Position numbers and translations under genes: made by a program
Notes under the pieces: generated by a model
Databases searched by the model: none
Told to the model about the DNA's origin: nothing
The model's input: the letters and a program-made list of their open reading frames with translations, nothing else
Assembly: GCF_036924535.1 (NCBI RefSeq)
Contig: NZ_JAZHRT010000001.1
Location: forward strand, 3,410,001 to 3,474,000
DNA from: Bradyrhizobium sp. AZCC 2262
Lineage (GTDB): Bacteria > Pseudomonadota > Alphaproteobacteria > Rhizobiales > Xanthobacteraceae
Reading direction: 5' to 3'
DNA length: 64,000 nt
In this document: piece by piece, positions 34,026 to 44,187 of the stretch
How positions within the stretch are numbered: position 1 is the first letter of the stretch
Layout of the letters: every line of letters begins with the position of its first letter

Positions 34026-34274
34026 TCAAGCCGGAGCGTCCTCGCCGCCCTCGAACAACTGGATCGGAGCCCCCGGCATGATGGTCGAGATCGCATGCTT
34101 GTAGACAAGCTGCGAATGACCATCGCGCCGAAGCAGCAAGCAGAAGTTGTCAAACCAGGTAACAATTCCCTGCAGCTTCACTCCGTTGACCAGAAAGATC
34201 GTCAGTGGCGTTTTTGTTTTACGAACGTGATTCAGGAAGGTGTCTTGTAGATTTTGTGCGCGGTCTGCCGCCAT
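34026..34274 (-). CDS. hfq: RNA chaperone Hfq
   Basis: 82 residues, typical alphaproteobacterial length. The Sm1 part ([40 protein letters not shown]) and the Sm2 motif YKHAIST are intact. Hfq hexamers pair small RNAs with mRNAs; in rhizobia it influences nitrogen fixation regulators. The C-terminus is short, without the long tail of enterobacterial Hfq. The leader is about 300 bp before the end of ntrX, so a separate promoter in 34275-34579 is likely; I saw no clear box. Confidence 0.98.
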   Translation of the reverse strand: MAADRAQNLQDTFLNHVRKTKTPLTIFLVNGVKLQGIVTWFDNFCLLLRRDGHSQLVYKHAISTIMPGAPIQLFEGGEDAPA

Positions 34275-34579
34275 TGTTTTTGTCCCGCCGTCTCGTGCTT
34301 CTTTTTTGTTAAGCCGGTTGTTGCTCTCTCACGGAGCCTGCCCCGACTCGCCGGCTTCCCCTGAGATCCCCCTCCGGTCGGCTCGGCAGGACGATTAGAG
34401 GGTACGCGCGGTTTTAAGGCAAGCCGGTTCGCGTTCCGCCTAGCAGGAACCCAGTGGCCATTCTCCGCAAAAGCGCGGAAAGAGATAAATATTCCAAAGC
34501 AAGTGCATGGATCGGCTCCGAGCGCGCAAGATCAGCCGCGGATTTTCGGCAAGCAGCGAATGATCGATTCACTCAAGTC
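34275..34579. promoter_or_regulatory. hfq leader / ntrX-hfq intergenic region
   Basis: 305 bp between the ntrX stop and the hfq start on the same strand. It holds no open frame I believe. The gap is the only sizeable one in the ntrB-to-hflX cluster, so it should contain the hfq promoter and any ntrX terminator. A T-rich stretch (TTTTTTGTT on the plus strand near 34302) lies about 30 bp before hfq. No exact promoter motif is claimed. Confidence 0.4.
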
Positions 34580-35950
34580 TCAGCCAACCCCAAGCGCCTT
34601 GAGCTTGCGGTGTAGCGCCGAACGCTCCATGCCGACGAATTCGGCGGTGCGCGAAATGTTGCCCGAGAACCGGCTGATCTGCGCGATCAGGTAATCACGC
34701 TCGAACACTTCCCGCGCCTCACGCAGCGGCAGCCCCATGATGTGCTCGCCATTGTTGCTGGTCGGCATCGCCGGTACCATCGAACCCACATCCTGTGGCA
34801 GCATGTCGGCGGTGATGATCGCTTCAGGACCGCCGCCGGCCAGAATCATGACGCGCTCGACATTGTTGCGGAGTTGGCGGACGTTGCCGGGCCACACATG
34901 CGACTGCAGTACCGCCATCGCATCCTGGCCGATCTGGCGCTTCGGCAAGCCGGTCGCCGCCGATATCTGGTCCATGAAATAGTCGATCAGTTCCGGGATG
35001 TCCTCGCGGCGTTCCGACAGCGGAGGGACGCGGATCGGCACCACCGACAGCCGGTGGTAGAGATCCTCACGGAATCGCCCTTCGGCAATCTCTTCCTCCA
35101 GGTTGCGCGCGGTGGAGGAGATGATGCGGACGTCGACGTGAATCTTGGCGGTGCCGCCCGAGCGCTGAAAGGTTTGATCGACCAGCACGCGCAAAATCTT
35201 GTTCTGGGTCTCGCGCGGCATGTCGGCGATTTCGTCGATGAACAGCGTGCCGCCGTGGGCCTCTTCCAGCGCGCCGGGCTTGCGCGCCTGCTCGCCGTTC
35301 GAATGCTCGATACCGAACAGTTCGACCTCCATCCGCTCCGGCGTGATCGCCGCGGCGTTGATGACGGCGAAAGGTCCTTCCGAACGGCTCGATGCATTGT
35401 GCAGCGTGCGCGCGGCCAGTTCCTTGCCTGAACCGGAGGGGCCGACGATCAGGATGCGGCTGTTGGCCTTGGCTGCCCGGTCGATGGTCTGGCGCAACTG
35501 GTTCATGCAGGCGGAGCGGCCGGTGAGAACGCTGGCGGTGGGAGCCAGTTGCTTGAGTTCCTTCACTTCGCGCTTGAGCCGCGAGGTTTCCAGCGCCCGC
35601 GTCGCCACCAGGATCAGCCGGTCGGACTTGAACGGCTTTTCGATGAAGTCATAGGCGCCGCGCTTGATCGCAGCCACCGCGGTTTCGATGTTGCCATGGC
35701 CGGAGATCATCACCACGGGAACGTCGGCATGATCCTTCTTGATCTGCTCGAGCAATTGCAGGCCATCGAGCTTGGAGCCCTGCAGCCAGATGTCGAGAAA
35801 CACCAGATGCGGGCGGCGGTTGGAAATCTCGGCCAGCGCCGAATCGCTGTCGCGCGCGGTCCGGGTACTGAAACCTTCGTCGTCCAGGATGCCCGCAACG
35901 AGGTCACGAATATCGGCTTCGTCGTCGACAATCAGAATGTCACTGGCCAT
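34580..35950 (-). CDS. ntrX: Response regulator NtrX
   Basis: 456 residues: receiver domain with phospho-acceptor D53 (VFLDIW) and IEKPFK lysine, AAA+ ATPase core (GPSGSGKELAARTLH; Walker B FIDEIADMP) and a C-terminal Fis-type helix (GNISRTAEFVGMERSALHRK). The sigma-54-contacting GAFTGA loop is absent: where NtrC has it, this protein reads ELFGIEHSNGEQARKPGALE. NtrX in alphaproteobacteria is known to lack this loop and so probably does not activate sigma-54 directly. It partners NtrY, whose gene is 17 bp upstream in the operon; together they respond to nitrogen and redox or envelope signals. Confidence 0.97.
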   Translation of the reverse strand: MASDILIVDDEADIRDLVAGILDDEGFSTRTARDSDSALAEISNRRPHLVFLDIWLQGSKLDGLQLLEQIKKDHADVPVVMISGHGNIETAVAAIKRGAYDFIEKPFKSDRLILVATRALETSRLKREVKELKQLAPTASVLTGRSACMNQLRQTIDRAAKANSRILIVGPSGSGKELAARTLHNASSRSEGPFAVINAAAITPERMEVELFGIEHSNGEQARKPGALEEAHGGTLFIDEIADMPRETQNKILRVLVDQTFQRSGGTAKIHVDVRIISSTARNLEEEIAEGRFREDLYHRLSVVPIRVPPLSERREDIPELIDYFMDQISAATGLPKRQIGQDAMAVLQSHVWPGNVRQLRNNVERVMILAGGGPEAIITADMLPQDVGSMVPAMPTSNNGEHIMGLPLREAREVFERDYLIAQISRFSGNISRTAEFVGMERSALHRKLKALGVG

Positions 35951-35967
35951 GGGTTACACCTGTCTTG

Positions 35968-38358
35968 TCAGTTGCCTGTTGCGGCTTCGGTTTTTGCTTC
36001 ATCATTGGTCGCGGATGCCGCCTCATTGGTTTCGCCTGACGGCGCTTTTGTTTCGTCAACCTGTGGTTTGGCGTCCGAACCCGGCCGCTTTTCCTCCGCC
36101 TTCGGCGCATGACCCGACACGGCGAACCGCAGCCGCATCCAGGCGCCGCGCTGCCCGGACCGGAAATCGGAGGCATCCTTGAGTTCGATACGGCCGCCAT
36201 GGTCTTCCAGCACGCGGCCGACGATGGCGAGCCCGAGCCCGGTGCCCTTCTGGCGCGTCGTCACATAAGGCTCCAGCAATCGCGCACGGCTCACCTTGGG
36301 CAGGCCGATACCGTTGTCGATCACGTCGATCACGATGTCGTCGTTCTCGCGCGCGGCAATGACGTCGATGCGCCCCCTGCCGAGTTCTTCCGGCGGCACC
36401 TGTTCGATCGCCTCCGTCGCGTTCTTGATGATGTTGGTGAGCGCCTGCGAGATCAGCCGGCGGTCGAACTGCGCGCGCATCGGATCCTGCTTGATATCGG
36501 CCTCGATATCGAGATCGGGATGGCCGACCTTCATCAGGAATACCGCCTGCCGCACGGTGTCGGCGACATCCTCGCCTTCCATGACCGGCTTTGGCATTCG
36601 CGCGAAGCGGGAGAATTCATCAACCATCCGCCTGATGTCGTCGACCTGCCGCACGATGGTGTCGGTACATTGTTCGAAGATGTTCTTGTCTTCGGTGATG
36701 ACCTTGCCGAATTTGCGGCGAATCCGTTCGGCCGAAAGCTGGATTGGCGTCAGCGGATTCTTGATTTCGTGGGCGATGCGGCGCGCAACGTCGCCCCACG
36801 CCGAGGTGCGCTGTGCGGAGACAAGTTCGGTAATGTCGTCGAGCGTGATGATGTAGCTGTTGCGCGACTGGCTGGTCTGCTCCGCGCTGACGCGGACCGA
36901 CAGATTGCGCTCGTGGCCGTCGCGGGTGATCGTGATCTGGCCCTGCACCAGGCGCTGCGTGCCCTCCCGCGCGGTTTTCATCATGTCGTCGAGCTCGGGA
37001 AGCACGTCCGAGAGCGGATGGTCCAGCGTCTCGGATTCGGCGTGGCCGATCAGTTTCTCGGCCGAGCGGTTCAGAATGCCGACGCTGCCCGAAGCGTCGA
37101 CGCCGATGATGCCGGCGCTGGCCGACGACAGCACCGCTTCGATGAAGCGGCGGCGGCTGTCGATCAGGTCCGAGGCGTTCACCAGCTCGTCACGCTGGGT
37201 GCGCAATTCGGCCGTCATCTTGTTGAAGGTCTCGCCGAGTTGCGCAAGGTCGCCTTCGGATTTGTGTACGGGAACCTGGATATTCAGGTCACCGGTCGAG
37301 ACGATATTGGCGGCGCTCATCAGGCTGCGGATCGGTGCCACCAGCCAGTTGGCAAAATTCAGCCCAATCAACACCGAGGCCGTCAGGATCGTCAGCGCGA
37401 TGACCGCGAACATCAACGCGAAGGTGACCTGGATGCCGAGTCTTTGCGATTCGATCGCGGCGTACTCCGCGACGTTGGCCTGGGTTTGCTTAAGCTGGCC
37501 GACCACCCGCGGGTCGAGCAAGCGGGCGACGTAAACGAACGTATCACTGAAGGCGCGCAGGCGAATCACCGCGGCGACGTAGTTCTCTTCCGGGAATACC
37601 GCGATCTCCGGCTTGTCTTCGCCGACATTGTTGAGGAATTCCTGCGGCGGTGTCGTGAATTGCTGCTGGATGCCGGTCTGCGCGGTTTCCAGGACGTTGC
37701 GGTCCTTGTCGATCAGCATGGCACCCGGCAAGTTGCGCGCAGTGGCACTTGCCGTCAGCAATTCGCGAAACGTCCGGCGGTCCTGGTCGAAGAGCGGTCG
37801 CGCATTGGAGATATCGTTAGCCATCCCCAAAATGTCGCCATTAATCAGGTAAGCGTGCTCATTGACATAGGCATGGGCAATGTTCAGCGAATTCTCGATC
37901 GCTGCTCGCGTGGGCCCTGAAAACAGCCTGTCGAGACCGCGATCGAGGGTGACATTGGCGACAATGGCAACCACCACCGCTGGCAACACCGCGATGATCG
38001 AGAACAGGCTGACGATCTGGACGTGTAGCCTCGCCGCCGCGCGGCCGCGGCGCCGGGCCTGGATCACCTGCCAGATTTCGCGGATGATGATCCCAACCAG
38101 CAGCAGGATGGTCGCGGTGTTGATCAGGAGGAACGAATAGACAACCTGCCGCGTGGGTTCGATCGGCGTCAGACCGGCCAGCACGATGAAGGTCAGGAAC
38201 GCCGACAGCAGCGCGATCCCGACCGCAAACGGCGCCAGCCATTTCCGCAGGATCCCTCCTCCGGATTCGGTAAGCGACGGGTCAAACGGTGGTGCCGAGG
38301 TCGTCTCTGCGGTGGTCATTCCGGCAATCGGTGAGCTGAAAGGGCTTGCGCCCGCCAT
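35968..38358 (-). CDS. ntrY: Membrane sensor histidine kinase NtrY
   Basis: 796 residues. Transmembrane segments lie at about 38-60 (APFAVGIALLSAFLTFIVLA), 70-92 (LLINTATILLLVGIIIREIW), 110-130 and 315-340 (FALMFAVIALTILTASVLIG), enclosing a periplasmic sensor region. Then come HAMP (WLVAPIRSLMSAANIVSTGD), PAS (SASAGIIGVDASGSVGILNR), HisKA with H530 in [20 protein letters not shown], and an HATPase domain (GIGLPKVSRARLLEPYVTTR, GTGLGLAIV). The C-terminal 60 residues are acidic, alanine-rich and low-complexity. Start ATG 38358; a later methionine at residue 15 is an alternative. It should phosphorylate NtrX. Confidence 0.97.
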   Translation of the reverse strand: MAGASPFSSPIAGMTTAETTSAPPFDPSLTESGGGILRKWLAPFAVGIALLSAFLTFIVLAGLTPIEPTRQVVYSFLLINTATILLLVGIIIREIWQVIQARRRGRAAARLHVQIVSLFSIIAVLPAVVVAIVANVTLDRGLDRLFSGPTRAAIENSLNIAHAYVNEHAYLINGDILGMANDISNARPLFDQDRRTFRELLTASATARNLPGAMLIDKDRNVLETAQTGIQQQFTTPPQEFLNNVGEDKPEIAVFPEENYVAAVIRLRAFSDTFVYVARLLDPRVVGQLKQTQANVAEYAAIESQRLGIQVTFALMFAVIALTILTASVLIGLNFANWLVAPIRSLMSAANIVSTGDLNIQVPVHKSEGDLAQLGETFNKMTAELRTQRDELVNASDLIDSRRRFIEAVLSSASAGIIGVDASGSVGILNRSAEKLIGHAESETLDHPLSDVLPELDDMMKTAREGTQRLVQGQITITRDGHERNLSVRVSAEQTSQSRNSYIITLDDITELVSAQRTSAWGDVARRIAHEIKNPLTPIQLSAERIRRKFGKVITEDKNIFEQCTDTIVRQVDDIRRMVDEFSRFARMPKPVMEGEDVADTVRQAVFLMKVGHPDLDIEADIKQDPMRAQFDRRLISQALTNIIKNATEAIEQVPPEELGRGRIDVIAARENDDIVIDVIDNGIGLPKVSRARLLEPYVTTRQKGTGLGLAIVGRVLEDHGGRIELKDASDFRSGQRGAWMRLRFAVSGHAPKAEEKRPGSDAKPQVDETKAPSGETNEAASATNDEAKTEAATGN

Positions 38359-38487
38359 TCGCGGACTGATGCATTCATATCACAATGTTGCCAAATTGCG
38401 ACAATTCCACGGCGAGTCCAACCGCTAATGCGATCGATCCCCAGCTGCGGCACCGGTCCTTATTGCGGAAGGAAGCGTTTGCGATCC

Positions 38488-39930
38488 CTAGCCGCCGCTC
38501 CGGTAGACCTGAATGTCGAGGTCCCGGATCTTCTTCCGCAGCGTATTGCGGTTGAGGCCGAGCAGGTCGGCCGCGCGGATCTGGTTGCCTCGCGTGGCGG
38601 CCAGCGCCGCGGTGAGCAGCGGCACCTCGATCTCCTTGAGGATGCGGTGATAGAGGCCCGGCGGCGGCACGCCGTTCGGGAAGCCGGAGAAATGCGAGGA
38701 CAGGTAGGCTTCAACGGCTCCGCCAAGGTTCTCCACGCCCATCGGGGCGTTGCCGCCCGAGGTGACCGCCGGCGGCGCCAACTCGCCATCGATGACCGAG
38801 GCCGTAATGACGTCCTGCGGATAAAGCGCCGCCAGCCGGCGCGCGAGGTTTTCAAGCTCGCGCACGTTGCCGGGCCAGCGATGCTGCTTAAGCCGTTCCA
38901 GCGCGAGGGTGTCGAGCTTCTTCGGTGGCAAGCCGTCCTTCTCGGCGAGCGAGAAGAAATGCCTGATCAGATCGGGCAGATCCTCGATCCGCTCCCGCAA
39001 CGGCGGCAGGCGCAGCGGCACCACGTTGAGGCGGAAGAACAAATCTTCCCGGAACAGCCCCTGCTGAATCAGGATGCGTAAATCCTTGTTGCTTGCCGCC
39101 ACGATCCGCACATCGGTCTTGATCGGGGTGCGCCCGCCGACCGTGGTGTATTCGCCCTGCTGCAGCACGCGCAGCAACCGCGTCTGCGCTTCCATCGGCA
39201 TGTCGCCGATTTCGTCGAGAAACAGCGTGCCGCCTTCGGCCTGTTCGAACCGGCCGGAAGCGCGGGTATTGGCGCCGGTGAACGCGCCGCGCTCATGGCC
39301 GAACAATTCGGATTCGATCAGGTCGCGCGGGATCGCCGCCATGTTGACGGCGACGAACGGGCCGTTGCGGCGCTTGCCGTAGTCATGCAGCGCGCGGGCG
39401 ACCAGTTCCTTGCCGGTGCCGGACTCGCCGGAGATCATCACCGTGAGGTCGGTCTGCATCAGCCGCGCCAGCACCCGGTAGATTTCCTGCATCGCCGGCG
39501 AGCGGCCGATCAGGGGAATCGAATCGAATTCGGAATCGTCCGCCGCACTCGCCACCCGCTCCTTGGGCTCGGCCAGTGCGCGGCCGACGATGGTGATGAG
39601 CTCCTTCAGGTCGAACGGTTTTGGCAGATATTCATAGGCACCGCGTTCCGAGGCCCGGATCGCCGTCATGAAGGTATTTTGTGCGCTCATGACGATGACG
39701 GGCAGGTTCGGCCGCATCTTCTTGATGCGCGGCAAGAGATCGAATGCGTTCTCGTCGGGCATCACCACGTCGGTGATGACGAGATCGCCCTCGCCCTGGC
39801 TTACCCAGCGCCACAGCGTCGCGGCGTTTCCAGTAAGGCGAACTTCATATCCGGCGCGCGAAAGAGCCTGGTTCAGAACCGTGCGGATGGCGGTGTCGTC
39901 ATCGGCAACGAGTATGCTACCTGCGGGCAT
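38488..39930 (-). CDS. ntrC: Nitrogen regulator NtrC (NR(I))
   Basis: 480 residues. Receiver domain with D54 (VITDVVMP) and [11 protein letters not shown]+ sigma-54 activator domain with [18 protein letters not shown], the intact [14 protein letters not shown] loop, and [10 protein letters not shown]-terminal Fis domain ([20 protein letters not shown]). It activates sigma-54 promoters for nitrogen assimilation when phosphorylated by NtrB. It starts 10 bp after ntrB ends and is followed by ntrY after about 130 bp. The complete GAFTGA contrasts with its neighbour NtrX. Confidence 0.98.
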   Translation of the reverse strand: MPAGSILVADDDTAIRTVLNQALSRAGYEVRLTGNAATLWRWVSQGEGDLVITDVVMPDENAFDLLPRIKKMRPNLPVIVMSAQNTFMTAIRASERGAYEYLPKPFDLKELITIVGRALAEPKERVASAADDSEFDSIPLIGRSPAMQEIYRVLARLMQTDLTVMISGESGTGKELVARALHDYGKRRNGPFVAVNMAAIPRDLIESELFGHERGAFTGANTRASGRFEQAEGGTLFLDEIGDMPMEAQTRLLRVLQQGEYTTVGGRTPIKTDVRIVAASNKDLRILIQQGLFREDLFFRLNVVPLRLPPLRERIEDLPDLIRHFFSLAEKDGLPPKKLDTLALERLKQHRWPGNVRELENLARRLAALYPQDVITASVIDGELAPPAVTSGGNAPMGVENLGGAVEAYLSSHFSGFPNGVPPPGLYHRILKEIEVPLLTAALAATRGNQIRAADLLGLNRNTLRKKIRDLDIQVYRSGG

Positions 39931-39939
39931 CGTTATTCC

Positions 39940-41115
39940 TCATCTTGCGTCCTGTGAGGCAGGCGGCAGCGTACCCGGAACGCCGTCGCGGTTGCTTTGG
40001 TCGAACTGTTTGGTGGGATTGAACATCGGCATCAGCACGCGGAAGGTGGTCTTCCGCGGCTGGGATTCGCATTCGATGATGCCGCCGTGATCGCCGACGA
40101 TCTTGGCAACCAGCGCCAGGCCGAGCCCGCTGCCGGTTTGTTTCGTTGTCACGAAGGGATCGAACAGGTTCGGCAGCAGGTCTTCCGGCACGCCGGAACC
40201 GTTGTCCTTGACGCAGAATTCGAGCGGCAGCGATACCCGCGATTTCTTGCCCGGCACCGACAGGCGAACGCCGGGGCGGAAAGCGGTGGTGAGCTGGATT
40301 TCCGCGTCCGAGCCGAGATCGGCGACGGCCTCCGCGGCATTCTTCACGAGATTGAGGAACACCTGAATGAGCTGGTCCTGGTTGGCCAGCACCGGCGGCA
40401 GCGACGGATCGTATTCCTCGATGAAGCGGACGTTACGGGCGAAGCCGGACTGCGCCAGCCGTTTGACGTGGTCGAGCACGGAGTGGATGTTGACCGGCCC
40501 GCGCGCCACCGGACGGTCGTCACCGAACACTTCCATGCGGTCGACCAGGGTTACGATGCGGTCGGCCTCGTCGCAGATCAGCCGTGTCAGCATGCGGTCT
40601 TCGGATGAGGCCGCCTGCTCCAGCAATTGCGCCGCACCGCGGATGCCGGACAATGGATTCTTGATTTCATGCGCCAGCATCGCGGCCAGCGCGATCACCG
40701 AGCGCGCCGCGCTCCGATGCGTCAACTGCCGGTCCATCTTGTCGGCGATAGTGCGCTCCTGCAGCATCACGACGATGTGGCCGGGCCGTTCGGTGAGCGG
40801 GGCAACGTGCAGATCGACCTGGCGGTCGCCGCCGATGCGGGGCGTGCCGAGATCGACCTTGTATTCGTTGACGGGCGATCCGCTCGAGCGCACCTGGTCG
40901 ATCAGCGCCAGCAGCGGACTGCCGAACGGCACCAACTCCTTCAGCGACTGCCGGCGCAGGAATTGCGTCGAGATTTCGAAGAAGGATTCGGCGGCGATAT
41001 TGGCGTCGACAATGCGGCCGTCGGGCGCCACCAGCAATACCGGATTGGGCAGCGCATTGAGGATGGCCTCGCTGTCGGTGGGCACTGGCCGGCGATGTTC
41101 TGCGGCTGACGTCAT
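39940..41115 (-). CDS. ntrB: Nitrogen sensor kinase NtrB
   Basis: 391 residues from the ATG at 41115 ([20 protein letters not shown]), whose ATGA overlaps the dusB stop; a longer in-frame extension runs through dusB and is rejected. A PAS domain ([20 protein letters not shown]) precedes HisKA with H149 in [20 protein letters not shown] and an HATPase domain ([29 protein letters not shown]). There is no membrane segment, as expected for the cytoplasmic sensor that is regulated by PII proteins. It phosphorylates or dephosphorylates NtrC. Coupled to dusB, as in most alphaproteobacteria (nifR3-ntrB-ntrC). Confidence 0.98.
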   Translation of the reverse strand: MTSAAEHRRPVPTDSEAILNALPNPVLLVAPDGRIVDANIAAESFFEISTQFLRRQSLKELVPFGSPLLALIDQVRSSGSPVNEYKVDLGTPRIGGDRQVDLHVAPLTERPGHIVVMLQERTIADKMDRQLTHRSAARSVIALAAMLAHEIKNPLSGIRGAAQLLEQAASSEDRMLTRLICDEADRIVTLVDRMEVFGDDRPVARGPVNIHSVLDHVKRLAQSGFARNVRFIEEYDPSLPPVLANQDQLIQVFLNLVKNAAEAVADLGSDAEIQLTTAFRPGVRLSVPGKKSRVSLPLEFCVKDNGSGVPEDLLPNLFDPFVTTKQTGSGLGLALVAKIVGDHGGIIECESQPRKTTFRVLMPMFNPTKQFDQSNRDGVPGTLPPASQDAR

Positions 41116-42146
41116 GCGGCAGCACTCCATGCAAAATCGTCGAACGCGTCCTGCAGCGATCGGTGCACGCGATGCGGATCCTCGGACGTCAAGATCTTCT
41201 GCCGCCAGCCCTTCAGCGTCTCCGCCGGCGCGCGGCTGCACTGGGCTGCGATCTCCAGCGCCCAGCCGAGATGTTTGCGCGCATGCTTCAGCCCGGTACG
41301 CAGGCCGTAATGGCTGCAAACTTCGTCGTAGAGGGCGCGCACATGCGCGAGTTGTTCGGCGAGTGACGGTGCCATCTCCGCCTGTCCGGTTTCGAGCCGG
41401 CGTCCGATCTGCCCCGGCAACCAGGGCTGGCCCTGCGCACCGCGCCCGATCATTACGGCGTCCGCGCCCGACACTTCCAGCGCCTGGACCGCCTTCTCGA
41501 ATGAGGTGATGTCGCCGTTGACGACGAGCGGCACGGAAACCGCGTCCCTGACCGCGCGCACGGCGGCCCAATCAGCCGAGCCCTTGTAGAACTGGCAACG
41601 CGTGCGCCCGTGCACGGTAATCATCTGCACGCCGGCCTGTTCTGCGCGGCGTGCCAGTTCGGGCGCGTTGAGCGAGCGATCGTCCCAGCCGAGCCGCATC
41701 TTCAGCGTCACCGGCACCTTCACCGCCGCGATCGTGGCTTCGATCAACGTGAGCGCATGATCGAGATCGCGCATCAGCGCCGAACCGGATTGGCCGCCGG
41801 TGACGTGACGTGCCGGACAGCCCATATTGATATCGATGATATCGGCCCCGGCCGCTTCCGCGATCCGTGCGCCCTCCGCCATCCAATGCGCCTCGCAACC
41901 CGCTAGCTGAACGACGTGCGCTCCGACACCGGCCGTCTCGCAGCGCAGAAGCGACATCGGCCTGCCGTGCACGAGTTCGTCGCTGGCAGTCATCTCTGAG
42001 ACGACCAATCCGGCGCCGAGGGTGGCGGCAAGGCGTCGAAAGGGAGCATCAGTGACGCCGGACATCGGCGCCAGGAGAACCCGGTTGGCGGCAGCAATCT
42101 CGCCTATTTTCAACGGCTTAGAGCGTGAACTTTCCGGGCCGGTCAC
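41112..42146 (-). CDS. dusB: tRNA-dihydrouridine synthase DusB (NifR3)
   Basis: 344 residues. FMN-binding TIM-barrel motifs are seen: [20 protein letters not shown] near the N-terminus, [20 protein letters not shown] with the catalytic cysteine in the MGCP motif, [17 protein letters not shown] and [11 protein letters not shown], then [17 protein letters not shown]. It reduces uridine in tRNA. As nifR3 it is the first gene of the ntrBC operon and commonly the promoter-proximal gene whose expression NtrC represses. The 249-bp gap to the divergent ispDF (42147-42395) holds the promoter; no motif is claimed. Confidence 0.97.
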   Translation of the reverse strand: MTGPESSRSKPLKIGEIAAANRVLLAPMSGVTDAPFRRLAATLGAGLVVSEMTASDELVHGRPMSLLRCETAGVGAHVVQLAGCEAHWMAEGARIAEAAGADIIDINMGCPARHVTGGQSGSALMRDLDHALTLIEATIAAVKVPVTLKMRLGWDDRSLNAPELARRAEQAGVQMITVHGRTRCQFYKGSADWAAVRAVRDAVSVPLVVNGDITSFEKAVQALEVSGADAVMIGRGAQGQPWLPGQIGRRLETGQAEMAPSLAEQLAHVRALYDEVCSHYGLRTGLKHARKHLGWALEIAAQCSRAPAETLKGWRQKILTSEDPHRVHRSLQDAFDDFAWSAAA

Positions 42147-42395
42147 ATCGTTCTCATGGTTGGGGCGGCGGCTTCATTGCCGACGTCAGCGCATATTGTG
42201 AGCACAAATCTTGGGCAGTCAAGCTTCTTGCCTACACTTTAGACAGATCTATCATTTGTGCAAGTGCACTGCAACAAAAACCGCTTTTCCCACAGGTGAT
42301 GGGAATCACTCTGTTTTCCGTATTCGACATGGTATGGGCTGTGCGCCAGCGCGCCCGACACCCTCCACCCCGTTCCGTTTCGCATTTGAGTCCAG

Positions 42396-43577
42396 ATGCC
42401 CAGACCTGAGCGTACCGCAGCCATCCTCGTCGCAGCCGGACGCGGGCTTCGCGCCGGTGCCGGTGGACCCAAGCAATATCGCGAGATCGGCGGACAGACC
42501 GTGATCTTCCGCGCCATGGAGGCGTTCTGCCGGCATCCGGACGTGTTTGCCGTGCAGCCGGTGGTGAATCCCGATGACGCCGCCATCTTCCATGCGGCTG
42601 TCGCGGGACTGCGCCACCAGCCGCCCACCAACGGCGGCGCGACGCGTCAAGCCTCGGTGCATGCCGGGCTCGAGGCGCTGGCCGCGGAGAAGCCCGACAT
42701 CGTTCTGATCCATGACGCCGCGCGGCCCTTCGTTACCCCTGCGGTGATCTCGCGCGCGATCGACGCCGCCGGCCGGACGGGCGCCGCCGTTCCCGTGATT
42801 CCCGTCACCGACACGATCAAGCAGGTCGGCGATACCGGCGATGTGGAGGCGACACCCGAACGCGCAAATTTGCGAATCGCGCAGACGCCGCAGGCGTTCC
42901 GCTTCGATGTGATTCTCGATGCCCATCGCCGCGCCGCGCGCGATGGCCGCAGCGATTTCACCGATGATGCGGCGCTCGCTGAATGGGCGGGATTGACGGT
43001 AGCGACCTTTGAAGGCGATCTTGCAAACATGAAACTGACAACGCCTGAAGATTTCATCCGCGAGGAAGCCCGCCTCGCCGCCCAGCTCGGCGACATCAGG
43101 ACCGGCACGGGATATGACGTGCACGCCTTCGGCGACGGCGATCATCTGATGATCTGCGGCGTACGGGTGCCGCACACCCGCGGCTTTCTCGCCCATTCCG
43201 ACGGCGACGTCGGCCTGCATGCCCTGGTCGACGCCATCCTCGGCGCGCTGGCCGATGGCGACATCGGTTCGCACTTTCCACCGAGCGATCCGCAATGGAA
43301 AGGCGCCGCGTCCGACAAGTTCCTCAAATATGCCGTCGATCGTGTCACCGCGCGCGGCGGCCGGATCGCCAATCTCGAAGTCACGATGATCTGCGAACGC
43401 CCGAAGATCGGGCCGCTGCGCGATACCATGCGCGCCCGCATCGCCGAGATCACCGGGCTCAACATCTCGCGCGTCGCCGTCAAGGCAACGACCAGCGAGC
43501 GGCTTGGCTTCACCGGCCGCGAGGAAGGCATCGCCGCGACCGCAAGCGCCACCATCCGTCTGCCCTGGAGCGAGTAA
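42396..43577 (+). CDS. ispDF: Bifunctional IspD/IspF for isoprenoid precursor synthesis
   Basis: 393 residues. The IspD half (about 1-225) has the CTP-binding [20 protein letters not shown] motif near residue 10 and the DAARPFV block; it makes CDP-methylerythritol. The IspF half (about 232-393) has the metal site [34 protein letters not shown] and the C-terminal [20 protein letters not shown]; it makes the cyclic diphosphate. The fusion is normal in alphaproteobacteria. The pncC gene follows 1 bp after its stop, forming a two-gene operon. Confidence 0.97.
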   Translation: MPRPERTAAILVAAGRGLRAGAGGPKQYREIGGQTVIFRAMEAFCRHPDVFAVQPVVNPDDAAIFHAAVAGLRHQPPTNGGATRQASVHAGLEALAAEKPDIVLIHDAARPFVTPAVISRAIDAAGRTGAAVPVIPVTDTIKQVGDTGDVEATPERANLRIAQTPQAFRFDVILDAHRRAARDGRSDFTDDAALAEWAGLTVATFEGDLANMKLTTPEDFIREEARLAAQLGDIRTGTGYDVHAFGDGDHLMICGVRVPHTRGFLAHSDGDVGLHALVDAILGALADGDIGSHFPPSDPQWKGAASDKFLKYAVDRVTARGGRIANLEVTMICERPKIGPLRDTMRARIAEITGLNISRVAVKATTSERLGFTGREEGIAATASATIRLPWSE

Positions 43578-43578
43578 G

Positions 43579-44181
43579 ATGAGCGGCAGCGACGCCCGCG
43601 CCCTCTCCCGCTCGCTGCTTGACCTATGCCGGATGCGCAAGCTGACGATCGCGACGGCGGAGTCCTGCACGGGCGGCCTGGTCGCCGGCGCGCTGACCGA
43701 CATTCCCGGCTCGTCAGACGTGATCGACCGCGGCTTCGTCACCTATTCCAACGATGCCAAGCGCGCGATGCTCGGCGTCAAGGCGACGACGCTTTCGACG
43801 TTCGGCGCGGTCAGCAAGGAAACTGCGACCGCGATGGCGATAGGCGCGCTCGAAAAAGCCGGCGTTGATCTCGCCGTATCCACTACCGGCATCGCAGGCC
43901 CCGGCGGAGCGACGCCGGGCAAGCCGGTCGGGCTGGTGCATTTCGCGGTCGCCTCGCGCGACGGAAAGATCCTGCACCGCGAATTCCGTTTTGGTGCCAT
44001 TGGCCGCACCACCGTGCGCCAGCGCTCCGTCGTCGAGGCGCTACGCATGCTGATGGAGCTGGCGCGTGGCCCACAGCCGCCCGTCAAGCCGCGACGCGAA
44101 ACGATGAGCCGGTTGCGTCCACGGGTGGCGCGGACGCCGCGGCGCAGCGCCGTCAAACGGCGCCGGCCGACGCGAACTTGA
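43579..44181 (+). CDS. pncC: CinA C-terminal family protein (NMN deamidase)
   Basis: 200 residues from ATG 43579; the core is TIATAESCTGGLVAGALTDI, VIDRGFVTYSNDAKRAMLGV, GAVSKETATAMAIGAL, VSTTGIAGPGGATPGKPVGL, all diagnostic of the CinA C-terminal domain. It hydrolyses nicotinamide mononucleotide to nicotinic-acid mononucleotide and ammonia in NAD recycling. The N-terminal MoeA-like half of full-length CinA is absent, as in many proteobacteria. The last 40 residues are an arginine/proline-rich tail (RPRVARTPRRSAVKRRRPTR) not part of the family core. Its end is 6 bp from the convergent ThDP enzyme gene. Confidence 0.94.
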   Translation: MSGSDARALSRSLLDLCRMRKLTIATAESCTGGLVAGALTDIPGSSDVIDRGFVTYSNDAKRAMLGVKATTLSTFGAVSKETATAMAIGALEKAGVDLAVSTTGIAGPGGATPGKPVGLVHFAVASRDGKILHREFRFGAIGRTTVRQRSVVEALRMLMELARGPQPPVKPRRETMSRLRPRVARTPRRSAVKRRRPTRT

Positions 44182-44187
44182 AGTCGG

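Noticed and set aside
36109..37920. A 603-codon plus-strand open frame
   Set aside because: Antisense to ntrY; no domain, shadow of a high-GC gene.
39940..41571. A longer NtrB (543 codons) starting inside dusB
   Set aside because: The extra 152 residues are antisense-like, Arg-rich and cover the dusB 3' end; ATG 41115 with ATGA overlap gives a normal NtrB.
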